Assembly: GCA_907163375.1 (NCBI GenBank)
Contig: CAJQUW010007055.1
Coordinates: 211,001 to 275,000, forward strand
Direction: 5' to 3'
From: Prostheceraeus crozeri
Taxonomy: Eukaryota; Platyhelminthes; Polycladida; Euryleptidae
Length of the DNA: 64,000 nt
Position numbers and translations under genes: made by a program. This document shows, in pieces, positions 52,701-64,000 of this stretch (position 1 is its first letter; every line of letters begins with the position of its first letter). Below the pieces are notes generated by a model. The model was not told the origin of the DNA. It made no database searches and was given only the letters and a program-made list of their open reading frames with translations.

Positions 52701-55700
52701 TAGTCTTTCAAGTTACTCTTCAATTTAGACATCTAATTAATATAATTGAAATAAAGAGAATGGCAAAGAATTTTTAATTACTCTATTTTAATTAGAGAAA
52801 TATTCATTTTATTGAAATCTGTTTAGAAAATTTCAGTAATGTATAATAACTTATTAATCGTGCGTATATCATTGGCTTTCAAATCGGCCTAGCTGCCATT
52901 TGCTGCAACCGTTTCAAATGCAAAGTCTAGAAGTAAGCGAACCCAATTACGGTAGATTTTACTATCCAAACAAGTACTTGAATATGGGGAACAATGACAT
53001 TTCTTGAATGACTGTGACAAAAAATGGAAGGTGAATTAAAAAATGTGGAATTTCCAATATTCAAATGCTAATTAACAAAAAATTCAATTTTTGAAAAAAC
53101 GAGTGAGTTGCTTTTTCATAACCTACAGATTATTTTGTAGTCTGAAAGGCATGATTTATACTTATATTGTATAGCAATGCAGCTTGGCTTGTAGCTGGTC
53201 TGATAGATGTCATGTCGGTCATCTATCGGATCGAGTTACCTGTCAGTTGGGTCGAAATATTGCTGGTCCAGCGTTTACTCGTATCGCTAAGCCGATGCGA
53301 ATTCATAATTAATGAAATGATAGTTAAGGTGTGAACTTTTTTTGATATGATGAATTAATTTATACACTCAATGTCATAAAGGATGCATTGTAAAATCAAC
53401 ATTTCTATATTTAATATGCAACACCATACTTTAATGATTTTTGATAATAATTTATTAAATAGCAGGGAATTTGACAAATGAAATTGTCACACACCGTTTC
53501 GATTAATGATAAGTTGCACACTATTTGCAACGGTATTCCTGGATCTAGTCATTCCGACTTTCTCACCCACCGAAATATCGTGAATTCATCAGATTAGACA
53601 TATTTTAATGTGGCTGTCTGAAAGTATCACGCTTATATATTTTTCGACATAACATATTTAATACTTTTCATAAGGAGATTGTATTTTGATTTATTTAAAT
53701 GTCACATTATAAGACGAAACATTTAGATATTTAGACATCAATCACTGTATCTCTTGAAGAGTGGTTGGCAAAAATATCGAGAAAAAGGTTATGTTGTTTT
53801 TTGCAGATTTGGCTTGTTTTAACTTCTTTACATAAACCGAAAAATTATGCCTGCTGATAATGAATATCTATTTATATATTTATCAATTGCTGTTGCACAG
53901 CTGAGGAAGTTGCTGTTTGCAGCGAGTAATCCTGGATTCATCTCTCACGCTTTCTTCTCATTCGTCATTACAATCATTCGTATTCTTTTTTTCATTTGCT
54001 TTTTAAATTGCATCGTCAGTCTTGGTGCATCGAATGGTTTCCAAAATAATATTAAATTAGTGGAGTCAAAAAGTCAAAAATGTTTTATTGCCAACTTGCG
54101 GCTAATATAAACATGATAAAATTAAAACACAAGTAAAATCCCGGAGCTGTAGATGGCTTTTGCAGGATGGCTATGCACTCAGTGGACCTGTGTACAGATG
54201 AGACATTGAAGCATGCTTATGTACGTAAAGATATTTGAATCTGAAAATTTTTGACATCATTTTGAGTTCATAGCTTACCGTGTTTAGCATGTTGAATGCA
54301 TGAATTGATTTGAAAGATACTATGATACCTGAAACTGTGAGCGCACTCTGATTGCTTCATTGGCTTAACAAAGAATCATTTTTAGTGAAGATAACGAAAC
54401 ATTGATGGGAAGAACTCAATCGCATGTGCGATCCTCGTTGAAAAATCAGTGATTCCAACACAGTTATGCACGTCTGGGGATCATTGTTCAAAGGTTTACA
54501 TAATTAATCAAACTTAATAAGTAGATTTATCAAAATAAAAGCTTACTCCTGTCAGTAAAAGTCAGACACAATTAATATCAATTCTTAGGTTTATAAAATT
54601 ATGAATCCTTTATCAAGTAACATCCACTGTCAGCAAAATGAAGCTACATCGAAAATTCATACACTTACTATTGACATTACTTTGACATTTTTAATATTAC
54701 TTTGACATTTGTATTACAAAATAAGCAAATGTTTACATGCAATTTAGAAACTATTAAAAGGGTATGAAATATCATTATAAGAGCAAGTCAATCCCGAGTG
54801 TCCTGTTCATTGTTAGATTATACTGAATCGGCGATCATTTGATAAGTTTTCTGAAATATAGCATCTGAACTGAAGGTCTGGGGTGAGAAAAGGGTAAGAG
54901 AAAGGCAAGCTAATACAAAATTATTGCAATTTCTGTTTTGCATTTCAACAAGACAAGTCAATTGATTGCAGTTCAATGACGATTTAGAATATTCCAACTT
55001 CCGCTATGGATTATAACTATAATACTGGTTTCAGTAGACACGCATGCATAAATGAACTTTTTTAGATATGACCATGACTATGGGCAACTCACATGTCAGA
55101 TGCGAGAGTTTAGCTGCTGAGCGCATAACAAGTAAAAAATGTTAATCAAAACAAAATTGACTCATGACTATGATCAGCTTAGTTGCAACCACAGAGTAGT
55201 CCTAACGCATTATTTTTGCCGGTCAACTGGAAAAATGCTGGTCAGTGAATGCGGAAATTCACCGACTGACAGATCGGTCCTGATGACTGAAAGATCGCAG
55301 GTCGGGTACGGGTCGACGAGTTCCGAACGGTTCCAACTCTGCACTATGGCACCAAGATATGGTCTACGGAGACCATCATAGACATTGCATAATAAGCAAG
55401 TAAAATGATTTTATGAAACCACTCTCTCATGTTTGTTGTGAACCATCGGAGTTAGCTATCAACGCTGTCGTCCTAATGCTTTACCGCGCATCTCAACAAT
55501 GCTTGATATTGTAATTAGCATGCTTTTGATCCTGCTTTTATTTTTTATGTTCTAATGCTGCTCCCATTTGCATCGACGTCTAAGGAGCTCACAGCCATCA
55601 TTTGACCATCGTGCTGACTGCATTTTAGATGTGCACAGTGCCATACAGATGCCACGAGTAATCATATTGATCTCCTTGAGCACATGATTTTGTGCAGGTG

Positions 55701-55890
55701 TATCCATATTGCTTTATTTGCCACACATTATCGGTGCGATAATTCTTTGAAGATTCTCATTTTTGTGTGTTCTAATCGACAATCTGATACAAAAATACAA
55801 TAGAAAATTGTCGATGACACATACTAGTGCACTTTTATATCATTTAACAACGACACGACACCCTTGTACACCCTTGTGGTTATTGGCACT
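49777..55890. other. Mostly featureless non-coding DNA
   Basis: No further receptor exon was recognised. An 85-codon opening at 50703-50960 is preceded by an acceptor-like TTGATTTTTCAG and encodes a fairly ordinary soluble sequence (KIPSAKRNQFREFLQYLEE). It might be an exon of an unknown gene, but there is no motif. Other openings (52290-52549, 53847-54110, 55139-55381) look like chance. Confidence 0.4.
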
Positions 55891-55897
55891 CTTAGGG

Positions 55898-56060
55898 CTG
55901 TTTCACACATGCGACTTTTTGCAGCGCGGAAGTCACGCGGGTGTTTGTCTGACATTACAAGCTATGACGTCTTTCACACATGTCGCGCGTTTTTATTTTG
56001 CCGCGAGTAAATCGCGCGATTTTGGTTTTAGACCTAACAATGATCTTTAACATCATGTTA
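55898..56060 (+). mobile_element. Harbinger/MITE-like terminal region
   Basis: GGCTGTTTCACACATGCGAC (55899-55918) and the related TTTCACACATGTCGCGCG (55973-55990) resemble the ends of hAT/Harbinger-type MITEs. Related text (CACACATGTCGCGCG) recurs in each 509-bp unit downstream. Confidence 0.4.
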
Positions 56061-56064
56061 AACG

Positions 56065-58000
56065 GAGAACATTTCTGAGTTCAGCATGATATGGCGATTA
56101 AAACGCACTCCGAATTGCTAATTTTTGTTAAAAAGAACCGATTTTATCTGGAATAATATCTTTGAAGTCCAAAGTGTTGATGTTCTCGAACTTCGTGTAA
56201 ATCAATCAAATACTGTAGCCAATGCGCGTGCAAACGACAGTGATTGAAGTCAGTCATCATCACCAATTCACATTTTGACCTTGTTCTCAGCCGTCAGTGG
56301 TCAGATTTAGGTTATCCACACACCAAACTGATCCCCAAAGTGTGAAGAAGTTGGTAGCGCTCATGGCATCCACCATTGAGAGAAATTCTTGCCTTCGCAA
56401 TCCCCTTTTCGTAGAATAATGGCCAACAGGAATAATTGAAAAGCTATGTCCATGGAAGACAATAGCACAGTCGCGCAGATGCCAGGAAATCATTACAGCC
56501 TATGGAACCTATCACACATGTCGCGCGATTTTGAGTTTTGACCGACTAGCAATCTAGAACATAGCGTCAATCTGAGAACATTTCTGAGTTCAGCATGATA
56601 TGGCGATTAAAACGCACTCCGAATTGCTAATTTTTGTTAAAAAGAACCGATTTTATCTGGAATAATATCTTTGAAGTCCAAAGTGTTGATGTTCTCGAAC
56701 TTCGTGTAAATCAATCAAATACTGTAGCCAATGCGCGTGCAAACGACAGTGATTGAAGTCAGTCATCATCACCAATTCACATTTTGACCTTGTTCTCAGC
56801 CGTCAGTGGTCAGATTTAGGTTATCCACACACCAAACTGATCCCCAAAGTGTGAAGAAGTTGGTAGCGCTCATGGCATCCACCATTGAGAGAAATTCTTG
56901 CCTTCGCAATCCCCTTTTCGTAGAATAATGGCCAACAGGAATAATTGAAAAGCTATGTCCATGGAAGACAATAGCACAGTCGCGCAGATGCCAGGAAATC
57001 ATTACAGCCTATGGAACCTATCACACATGTCGCGCGATTTTGAGTTTTGACCGACTAGCAATCTAGAACATAGCGTCAATCTGAGAACATTTCTGAGTTC
57101 AGCATGATATGGCGATTAAAACGCACTCCGAATTGCTAATTTTTGTTAAAAAGAACCGATTTTATCTGGAATAATATCTTTGAAGTCCAAAGTGTTGATG
57201 TTCTCGAACTTCGTGTAAATCAATCAAATACTGTAGCCAATGCGCGTGCAAACGACAGTGATTGAAGTCAGTCATCATCACCAATTCACATTTTGACCTT
57301 GTTCTCAGCCGTCAGTGGTCAGATTTAGGTTATCCACACACCAAACTGATCCCCAAAGTGTGAAGAAGTTGGTAGCGCTCATGGCATCCACCATTGAGAG
57401 AAATTCTTGCCTTCGCAATCCCCTTTTCGTAGAATAATGGCCAACAGGAATAATTGAAAAGCTATGTCCATGGAAGACAATAGCACAGTCGCGCAGATGC
57501 CAGGAAATCATTACAGCCTATGGAACCTATCACACATGTCGCGCGATTTTGAGTTTTGACCGACTAGCAATCTAGAACATAGCGTCAATCTGAGAACATT
57601 TCTGAGTGTAATATGTTACGGTGATTAAAAAGCATTCCGAATTCTTAAATTTCGTTCAGTAGAACTGATTATATCACAAATAATACATTTGAAGTTTGAA
57701 AGTGCTGAGGTTATTGACCTTCGCAAACGTCAAACCACAGAATTAGATTCATCTGCGCGCGCTTCGGCAGATAAACAAAATATTTAATTCTGTGCGTCAA
57801 ACAATAGTGCCTTTCATGCGTGTGCAATCGACGATGACTGAAGTCAGTCCATGTCACCAATTTACATTTTGACATTGTTTCAGCCGTCAGTACTCGGATT
57901 TTGGTGATTCATGCAGCAAAATGATTCCCAGAATATGAAGAAGTTGATGACTGGCATGGTTTCCGCCATGGAGAGAATTATTTTCATAACATGCACGACT
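56065..58000. repeat. 509-bp tandem repeat, three near-identical copies plus a diverged fourth
   Basis: Units start at 56065, 56574 and 57083. GAGAACATTTCTGAGTTCAG marks each start. A fourth unit from 57592 shares the plan but has many changes. On minus each unit has the same 68-codon opening starting MISWHLRDCAIVFHGHS, and in the fourth copy it is destroyed. I think the opening is incidental or a transposase shred. Confidence 0.92.
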
Positions 58001-59500
58001 CCCAGAGGGCCCCTGCCCATGCACTAAGCTTTATTAGTGGGGGTGATAACTCTAAAACCGTCCAAATTGAGGGTAGAGGGCCAGATTTTTGCCTATATCT
58101 TAATTTTCATCCTGTGAACAATTCCTGATATGTATCTCTTTCTGAATTTCTGCATTTACTTCTCCCTGAAATACATTACACCAATGGGATTTCGCACAGA
58201 CTTTAATGACTAAAAATAATTCTAGTGTTTAAATGCGGAAGCAAGAGTGGATGTTTCGTCATAGTTACGCACTACACAAGTATTTCAAAATTTACCAGCT
58301 GAAAATAGTAATGGCAAAATCTATGGCAATGGCTATGACATCGGCTGAACCGGTAAAAGTTTGGTCTCCCGGCTATTACACCGGCTGATCCATTACAATA
58401 TTCTTCTATCAATATTATCACGCATCGTATTTCTCAGCTATATCAGATAACAGAATCACTCAATGTAACAAGAAAAAGGTCTTTGTATCAGAAAGTGACT
58501 AGGCTAGCCTCTTTGTCTTTCATCGCCTTACATAGTTTTGCTTCACTTTCTAATTTTTTGAGAAATTTAGTGATTTCTGAAAAGAACTAAACAGATTTCT
58601 AGGCGACAAACGACTAATGTAACAAAATCTCAATTTTCAAGTGCTTTATTTGCTGTTGATAATTTTATCTTTTTTTTATTTAGCAGTGGTCTAAATTTGA
58701 AATTATGGAAATTCACTGATAGAAATGTGAAAATTTTTATCAACCTCAAGAGGTTGATAAATATGTGAATGATCGTCGAGAAAGTTATGGAAACTTAAAA
58801 TAGCGGAGAAATTACTGCAAATATAACTTGAAAATAGAAAAATGGCTTTTGATTTTCAATTCTATTGTCAGTAGAAAACTATTTGTGAGAAGGGCACATT
58901 TGCAAGCTGTTTTTTGAAAATTTCTTCCTTTAAAAAGTGGCAATGCTATGACGAAAAAACGTCCGGTAACAACAAAATTACAGTGGGTTGATTTGAGGGT
59001 TTCAATTTCTTTCGTGTAATGAGGCATGGAAGAATTTCGTCATTCAGAGTCATGTCATGAAATCATTTCAATATTAGAAGACCTTGAGATATTGACTTTT
59101 ACATGCATCGACAACAGCTAGCAAAATAGATTCTGAAATACTCTCTAAATTTGTAGTCCCACAATTGACAGCCGGAAACATTTCGACTTGTAATTTTTTT
59201 ACCACCTAAACAAATGCAGCCATCCGAGAGACTAAAACAAAACGAATCTCACGCGCTTTCTTTCATAAAACAAAATACAGCCTAACCTAAGCTACAAGAA
59301 GCCCCGATCATCCCATCAAGTTTAATAGAAAGTCATAGATAACCCTGTCCAACAGGGTATTGAATCTCCAATTTTTAAAAACACAGCTAACCACAACCTC
59401 CCTTCCTCACTGCAGAAAATTAAGTAGAATTACAAACATGCTCGACAGCACCGTACTCATCATCAATCCTAATTTTATCAAATTCTGCTCCGCACTGTCC
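58001..59500. other. No gene recognised
   Basis: AT-rich sequence. A minus opening at 58812-59027 has no motif. Confidence 0.5.
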
Positions 59501-59546
59501 TTCAGGGCTTAAACAAGATGACCGACACGAATCTCAGTCAAAAAGT

Positions 59547-59790
59547 CACAACTCCCATTCTTCATTGCTGATAATTCCGTAGAGCTACACCAACGTTCTA
59601 TGGCATCTCACTCACATTTGCGTCAATTTTCATCAAAATCCATGCAGTGCTTTGTCCTACAGGGACTACACAAGATGACCACTTTAATCGAATTTCAAAT
59701 TTTCAAAAACAAAGGTAGTCACAACTCCCATTCTTCATTGCTGATAATTCTGTAGAGCTACAGCAACGTTCTATGGCATCTCACTCATAT
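59547..59790. repeat. Local direct repeat of about 75 bp
   Basis: CACAACTCCCATTCTTCATT... occurs at about 59547-59620 and again at 59716-59790 with few changes, spacing about 169 bp. Confidence 0.75.
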
Positions 59791-59987
59791 TTAATTCACG
59801 TTTCGTTAAATTCCATGTAATATTCTGTCCTACAGATCCTCAGCAAGTTTGAAAACTTGGCCTACTGATTGAAAATCTGCCGTTTTCTGACACACTGCCT
59901 GCCACAACTCCTTCGCATCTTTGCGGACTTTTTCTGCTGCATGATATGCATTCTGTAGTGAGGTCAGATACGACCACCCGTTTTTGT

Positions 59988-60063
59988 TAAATGGGACCTA
60001 CTGCGTAGGGGAGGAAGTATAAGTTTTTTTATACTTACTCCTTTACGTAGTGGGTCCCATTTA
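59988..60063. repeat. Near-perfect hairpin
   Basis: Arms of about 34 bases (AAATGGGACCTACTGCGTAG and its reverse complement) around a short T-rich loop. Possibly a MITE end pair or a small-RNA precursor. Confidence 0.7.
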
Positions 60064-60506
60064 ATTTCCCATTGTATTTCCGAAAATTCAAATTGTTGAA
60101 AATAATCAAAATATGTTTTGGTCTTGTGATGTAATAGGAACCTATAAACCTATTATAGGAACCTTTATAGGAACCTATAAAAAATGACATCAGGAAAAGA
60201 GCAAAAATGTTTGGAAGATGCCAAGAGGACTTCATTCAGAATAGTGCTCCCTGAAAACTAGGTTTTCTACATAGTTGTGCAATCTTTCATAGTACATTTT
60301 CCCAAAGCCACCTTCTAAAACCATACTCTTCAAAAATGAGTTTCATACCGTGTTATACACGAGATTGCACAGTAGAGTTAGCAAAAAAGTATTTCAATCC
60401 GTTTCTTTAAATAATACACTATCAATTGAGTTTTCAGCATGCCTCATCGCTGACAAAAAACATACACAACACCTTTAAAGCGTCAAGAAAAACATTAGTG
60501 ATTCTG

Positions 60507-60949
60507 CCGGTCGTTCCAGAGATCGCTCATTAGTTAATGACGCCCTCAATGAGGCATCACTAACGAATTTCGTTCCAGAGATCGCTCTCTTAATGATGCC
60601 TCAATGAGGCATCTCTAAATTCGTTCAGAAGACGTATCACAAAGGCATCATAAACACATTGATCTAGTGACAGCCATCAGGCAGTCTTTAGAGCATCACT
60701 ATTTCCTTGTGTATCGTTCAACAAAGTTTGCAATGGCGAATATGACCGAAGTTGTGTTGGATTATCACACGTCAAGATGCTACAGAGAAAGATATTCTCC
60801 TTTAGAGATAGGCCATCTGTCCGAAGAGACAATGCGCTCTGTTTACCGGTTCAATGGCGTAGAAATGACCAAAATTGCCAATGATCTACAACCCACACGC
60901 ACGCGCTCAATGAGCGGGTTTAACGAGCGATCTCTGGAACAACCGGCTG
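60507..60949 (+). mobile_element. Internally deleted Harbinger-like element
   Basis: Ends GCCGGTCGTTCCAGAGATCG (60507) and, on the other strand, GCCGGTTGTTCCAGAGATCG (60949) are inverted repeats of about 22 bp. Between them lies a shred with RYSPLEIGHLSEETMRSVYR and DLQPTRTRS (about 60780-60910), the N-terminal pattern of PIF/Harbinger transposases. The nuclease is absent. Target duplication is not clear. Confidence 0.55.
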
Positions 60950-60979
60950 GCTCAATTGCAAGCAAAGCCTGCCCACACT

Positions 60980-62020
60980 TTCACATGACGATTCTCGAAA
61001 CGGCATTACAAAAACGACAACCAACCGGTGACTCTGACAAGAAAAACAATTCATGCAATCATGGAATGTTTTGCGTCAATGTTTGTGTCATGCAATCATC
61101 GAACCAATTTTTAAACTTTTCCATATTATCTTCGCAACACAGCTTCATGACGTCAGCAAGACATTTGTTACCCTAGCTGAATTGCAACCAAAGTCTGTCC
61201 ACACCTTCTCATGATAATACTCGATAGGGTGCTACAACGCAACAAGCAACGGACAGCAATGACCTGAGAAACAACTTATGCAATCATCGGAATTTTCCAT
61301 CATCTCTCGAATTTCACGTCATTTTCTTCGCAACATGACTTCACATCGTCAAGAAAAACCTTGATGATTCTGGCTCAGTTGCAACCAATCTGTCCATACC
61401 TTCTTATCACCATTCTCTAAACGACTTTGCAAAGCAACATCCAACCGGCGATCTGACCTGAGAATCAACTCATGCAATCATCGGAATTTTCCATCATCTC
61501 TCGAATTTTTTTCACGTCGTTTTCTTCGCATCATGAATGCAACTTCATGGCTTTAGCAAAACATTAGTGATTCCGCTTCTTTTGCAACCAGAGTCTTTCA
61601 TACCCTCTTATCACCATTCTCTAAACGACTTTGCAAAACAACATCCAACCGGCAACTCTGACCTGAGAAACAACTCATGTAATCATTTGAATTTTCCATC
61701 ATCTCTCGAATTTCACGTCATTATCTTCGCAACATGACTTCACATCGTCAAGAAAAACTTTGATGATTCTGGCTCAGTTGCAACCAAAGTCTGTCCACAC
61801 CTTCTCATGATAATACTCCATAGGGTGCAACAACGTAACACGCAACAGACAGCAATGACCTGCGAAACAACTCATGAAATCCTTGAATGTTTCCAGCAAT
61901 ATGCGAATTGTACATTTTCTTTGCAACACAACTTCACAACGTCGGCAAAACAGAAATGATCCTGCTTCACTTGCAACCAAAGTAGGTCCACACCTTCTCA
62001 TGATCATTCTTAGGAGCACG
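60980..62020. repeat. Degenerate tandem repeat of roughly 200 bp units
   Basis: About five copies share TTGCAACCAAAGTCTGTCCA, then CACCTTCTCATGATAATACTC or a variant, and GACCTGAGAAACAACTCATG. Unit length varies. Open frames across it (61537-61737, 61774-62019) are by-products of the repeat. Confidence 0.75.
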
Positions 62021-62830
62021 CCCGTTGTCTACATTCATATACCGGAGCGCGACCGATGACGAAAATTGGACGCTCGAAAACACCCGTAGTCTGAATTCAC
62101 GCACTCACGCACTTTACTCCGGTTGTCTAAATTCTTGCCTTGGAACCTGATTTCAGACATCGGGCGTGTTCAGTCGCACAAATGTATACCTTCAGTGTGC
62201 TCCGCCGTATGAATTTAGACATCGGCTGCGCTCAGTCGTGTGAATTCTGACCTCCAGCGGGTGTACTTGTGCGTGCTCGATCGCATGAATCTAGACCGCG
62301 GCGGGCGTACTCGTGCTTGTGAATCTAGGTCTCGGGCATTGATTAGTGTGATCAAACATAGAAAAAGTTATGGGAAATGCAAGAAACATACATCAATCCA
62401 TCATATCTACAAAATCCAAATCGATAGCTCTGCTCATGACGGTCATCCCACACAATTTCATCTGTATTCACTCAAATATTTAAACTGCGGATATCTTTAC
62501 AAAGGAAGAGTTCTCTGAGAGTTGTCACTACATATCAATGCACATGTATATTCACACGAATCTTTGGATACTCACCTGATCCAAACCGCTTGATCATCTT
62601 TTTCATTGCTCATTTCAATTCGAGAACTCAGAATTCATATGCTGCATGGAGCCTATTAGTCAGGGAGTTGTGTGGGCAAGCTTAGTTGTGATTGAGGCAG
62701 GATCGTCAAAGTTTTGGACACCGCTGTGACTGCCATTTTTAGATGCAGATCCACAATTGAAATGATGCCGTGAGCATAGATCTACATTGCATTTGACCAA
62801 GTACTTTATCTCGGAGAAGTGGTTCTCAAG
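62021..62830. other. No gene recognised
   Basis: Locally GC-richer (62040-62340) with repeated CG-rich short phrases around GAATT(C/T)AGAC. No coding motif. Confidence 0.45.
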
Positions 62831-62913
62831 TGTTACGACCTCCCCAAGGTACGAACAGAAAAAAGGCCAAATCCCTGTGAGTGAATGTATTTATTAGGTG
62901 CAAGGCAGGTGGT

Positions 62914-62929
62914 GGCCCTTAAGAGAGCC
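62914..62929 (-). terminator. Histone-type stem-loop inside the LTR
   Basis: GGCTCTCTTAAGGGCC followed by ACCA on minus, sharing 23 identical bases with the Polinton hairpin at 35486. It lies 19 bases before AATAAA. Confidence 0.6.
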
Positions 62930-63059
62930 GATTTGGCGTTCGCAGAGAATGTGAGTGTACGTACAGTTGTCAACTTGACAATGACAGCGGTCGTGAGCCG
63001 AAGGGTCGCAGCAGCGTCGTTGATTCCCAACAAGAGAACGTGCGTACTGTAGGCGGGAG

Positions 63060-63084
63060 AGAGTGAGAGAGAGAGAGAGAGAGT
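63060..63084. repeat. GA microsatellite
   Basis: GAGAGAGAG run within the LTR. Confidence 0.85.
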
Positions 63085-63466
63085 TTGGTCCGTCAGCAGG
63101 GAGTTTTTATGTCTCTCCAAATGTGTGGAACCGATCATCCACCTGGAGCGCATGATTGGCGCCCAGCCACTCGCCGGCTCCCTGTCACCGGGCATCGCTT
63201 CGCCCTCCCGTCAGCGAAGGGAAGGAGAGTCTGCGCCGATCAATGGCTCATGCAAGCGACTCCATTGGTCGTCGCTGCCTTGAAAGTTAATGTATGCTAA
63301 GTATCACTTCTGCCGAGTCTTGATGAGGAAAGAGAGAGAAGTCTGCATTTTCATCACATCCCCCGGCATAAAAGAGCGTTGATAGTCGGAGCACTGCGAT
63401 CACTTGAAACGCGAAGAAATGTTCACCAATCACCACGAAAATGTACATCACAACCTTTTAATTCAC

Positions 63467-64000
63467 TCAGGATTTGTTTGGTCTCTGAAACGGATCCTGG
63501 GTAGATCTGTCAGAAAACTGGGAACCGGTGCGGGATAAGGCATCAGCCCAAATGTTGTCTTTTCCCTTTATATGACAGACAATGAGGTTAAACTCCTGAA
63601 GAGCTAAACACCAAGCGAGTAGTCTACGATTCTTGAACCTCATTTTGTTGAGAAAAATCAACGGATCATGATCTGTGTGAACTTTTACTGAACCCACTGA
63701 AGAGGCAATATAAATCTCAAAATGTTTAACTGCACTGAGTAAGGCGAAGGCCTCTTTCTCTATTGTAGAGTAATTCTTTTGGTGCTTATTTAACTTTTGC
63801 GAGAAATATGCAACTGGAAATCTTTCACCTTAAATATTCTGTGTCAACACTGCACCTATGCCTACGTCGCTCGCGTCAGTTATGAGTTCGAATGGTTTGT
63901 TCCAGTCTGGAGCATTTAGAATCGGTGTATCACACATCATAGTTTTTAATGACTCGAATGCTTTCTGACAAGGAGTAGTCCAAATAAACTTTGAGTTCTT
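63467..64000 (-). pseudogene. Ty3/gypsy RNase H, 3' part of pol
   Basis: The reading frame enters at the window edge with the end of reverse transcriptase (CQKAFESLK, DTPILNAPDW) and continues with RNase H: FELITDASDVGIGAVLTQ, YSTIEKEAFALLSAVKHF, VHTDHDPLIFL and ADALSR. An in-frame TAA at 63830-63832 interrupts it. The frame ends 23 residues after ADALSR, only about 108 bases before the LTR, so no integrase follows. Either integrase precedes reverse transcriptase, as in Gmr1-type elements, or it was lost. Confidence 0.85.

Larger units (their letters stand above)
62831..63358 (-). repeat. 3' long terminal repeat of a Ty3/gypsy element
   Basis: On minus it starts TGTGATGAAAATG directly after a purine tract (CCGGGGGA) and ends GGTCGTAACA at 62831, giving TGT...ACA borders and 528 bp. 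A TATA-like ACATAAAAAC lies near 63102-63112, a histone-like hairpin at 62914-62929 and AATAAA at 62890-62895. The 5' LTR is outside the window. Confidence 0.75.

Noticed and set aside
53847..54110. Hydrophobic 87-codon frame as a membrane protein
   Set aside because: AT-rich composition alone gives hydrophobic codons; no start context, splice signal or motif.
56287..57511. Three identical 68-codon minus frames as genes
   Set aside because: They recur only because the 509-bp unit repeats; the fourth unit does not keep the frame.
56065..58000. CRISPR-like array
   Set aside because: Units are long, contiguous and without spacers, and the genome is eukaryotic.

Overview
The window is animal nuclear DNA, AT-rich and intron-containing, from an invertebrate I cannot place more precisely. 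Three plus-strand exons (10207-10466, 45170-45279, 45384-45557) belong to one nicotinic acetylcholine receptor subunit. They join in frame. The 34.7 kb intron between the first two has taken up most of the mobile DNA seen here.

The centrepiece is a complete 22,043 bp Polinton/Maverick (16912-38954), with roughly 0.8 kb terminal inverted repeats and an exact 6-bp target duplication, TTTGGT. Such elements are integrated virus-like genomes. Virion genes are present: packaging ATPase, adenain-like protease, double-jelly-roll major capsid protein, a pVI/pX-like protein and two paralogous WEVG-type proteins. Replication genes include a long protein-primed DNA polymerase B, a stand-alone relative of that polymerase's N-terminal domain, and a DEDDh-exonuclease-like protein. 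The integrase has lost its DDE core. Major capsid, one WEVG paralogue and a small conserved gene carry in-frame stops or frame changes. Polymerase, protease, ATPase core and the TBP-like gene look open. The copy is therefore probably defective.

Three things about this Polinton stand out. (1) A minus-strand cluster at 25485-26731 encodes a two-repeat TATA-binding-protein-like protein and two proteins with a PC4-like look, which suggests its own transcription-factor set. (2) Two minus-strand units are followed, just after their stop codons, by hairpins matching the histone mRNA 3' stem-loop, as if the element made histone-style mRNA ends. (3) The polymerase gene and the leftmost gene both begin with an exon that is only ATG, followed by a 67-nt intron, and so share a 5' module.

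Layout. 1-10.2 kb: inverted Penelope-like fragments, a Penelope GIY-YIG remnant and an intact Tc1-type transposon (5809-7464). 10.2 kb: receptor exon. 15.5-16.6 kb: decayed mariner-superfamily transposase. 16.9-38.95 kb: Polinton. 40.8-41.0 kb: non-LTR reverse transcriptase fossil. 42.0-44.8 kb: two Penelope-like elements head to head. 45.2-45.6 kb: two more receptor exons. 46.37-46.75 kb: a retrozyme-like unit with canonical hammerhead ribozymes around a tRNA-like core. 47.4-49.2 kb: a large foldback. 49.56-49.78 kb: a tRNA-like hairpin. 55.9-58.0 kb: 509-bp tandem repeats. 60.5-62.0 kb: Harbinger fragment and degenerate minisatellite. 62.8-64.0 kb: the 3' end of a Ty3/gypsy element in which RNase H directly precedes the LTR. 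Everything rests on reading the sequence. No search or folding program was run.
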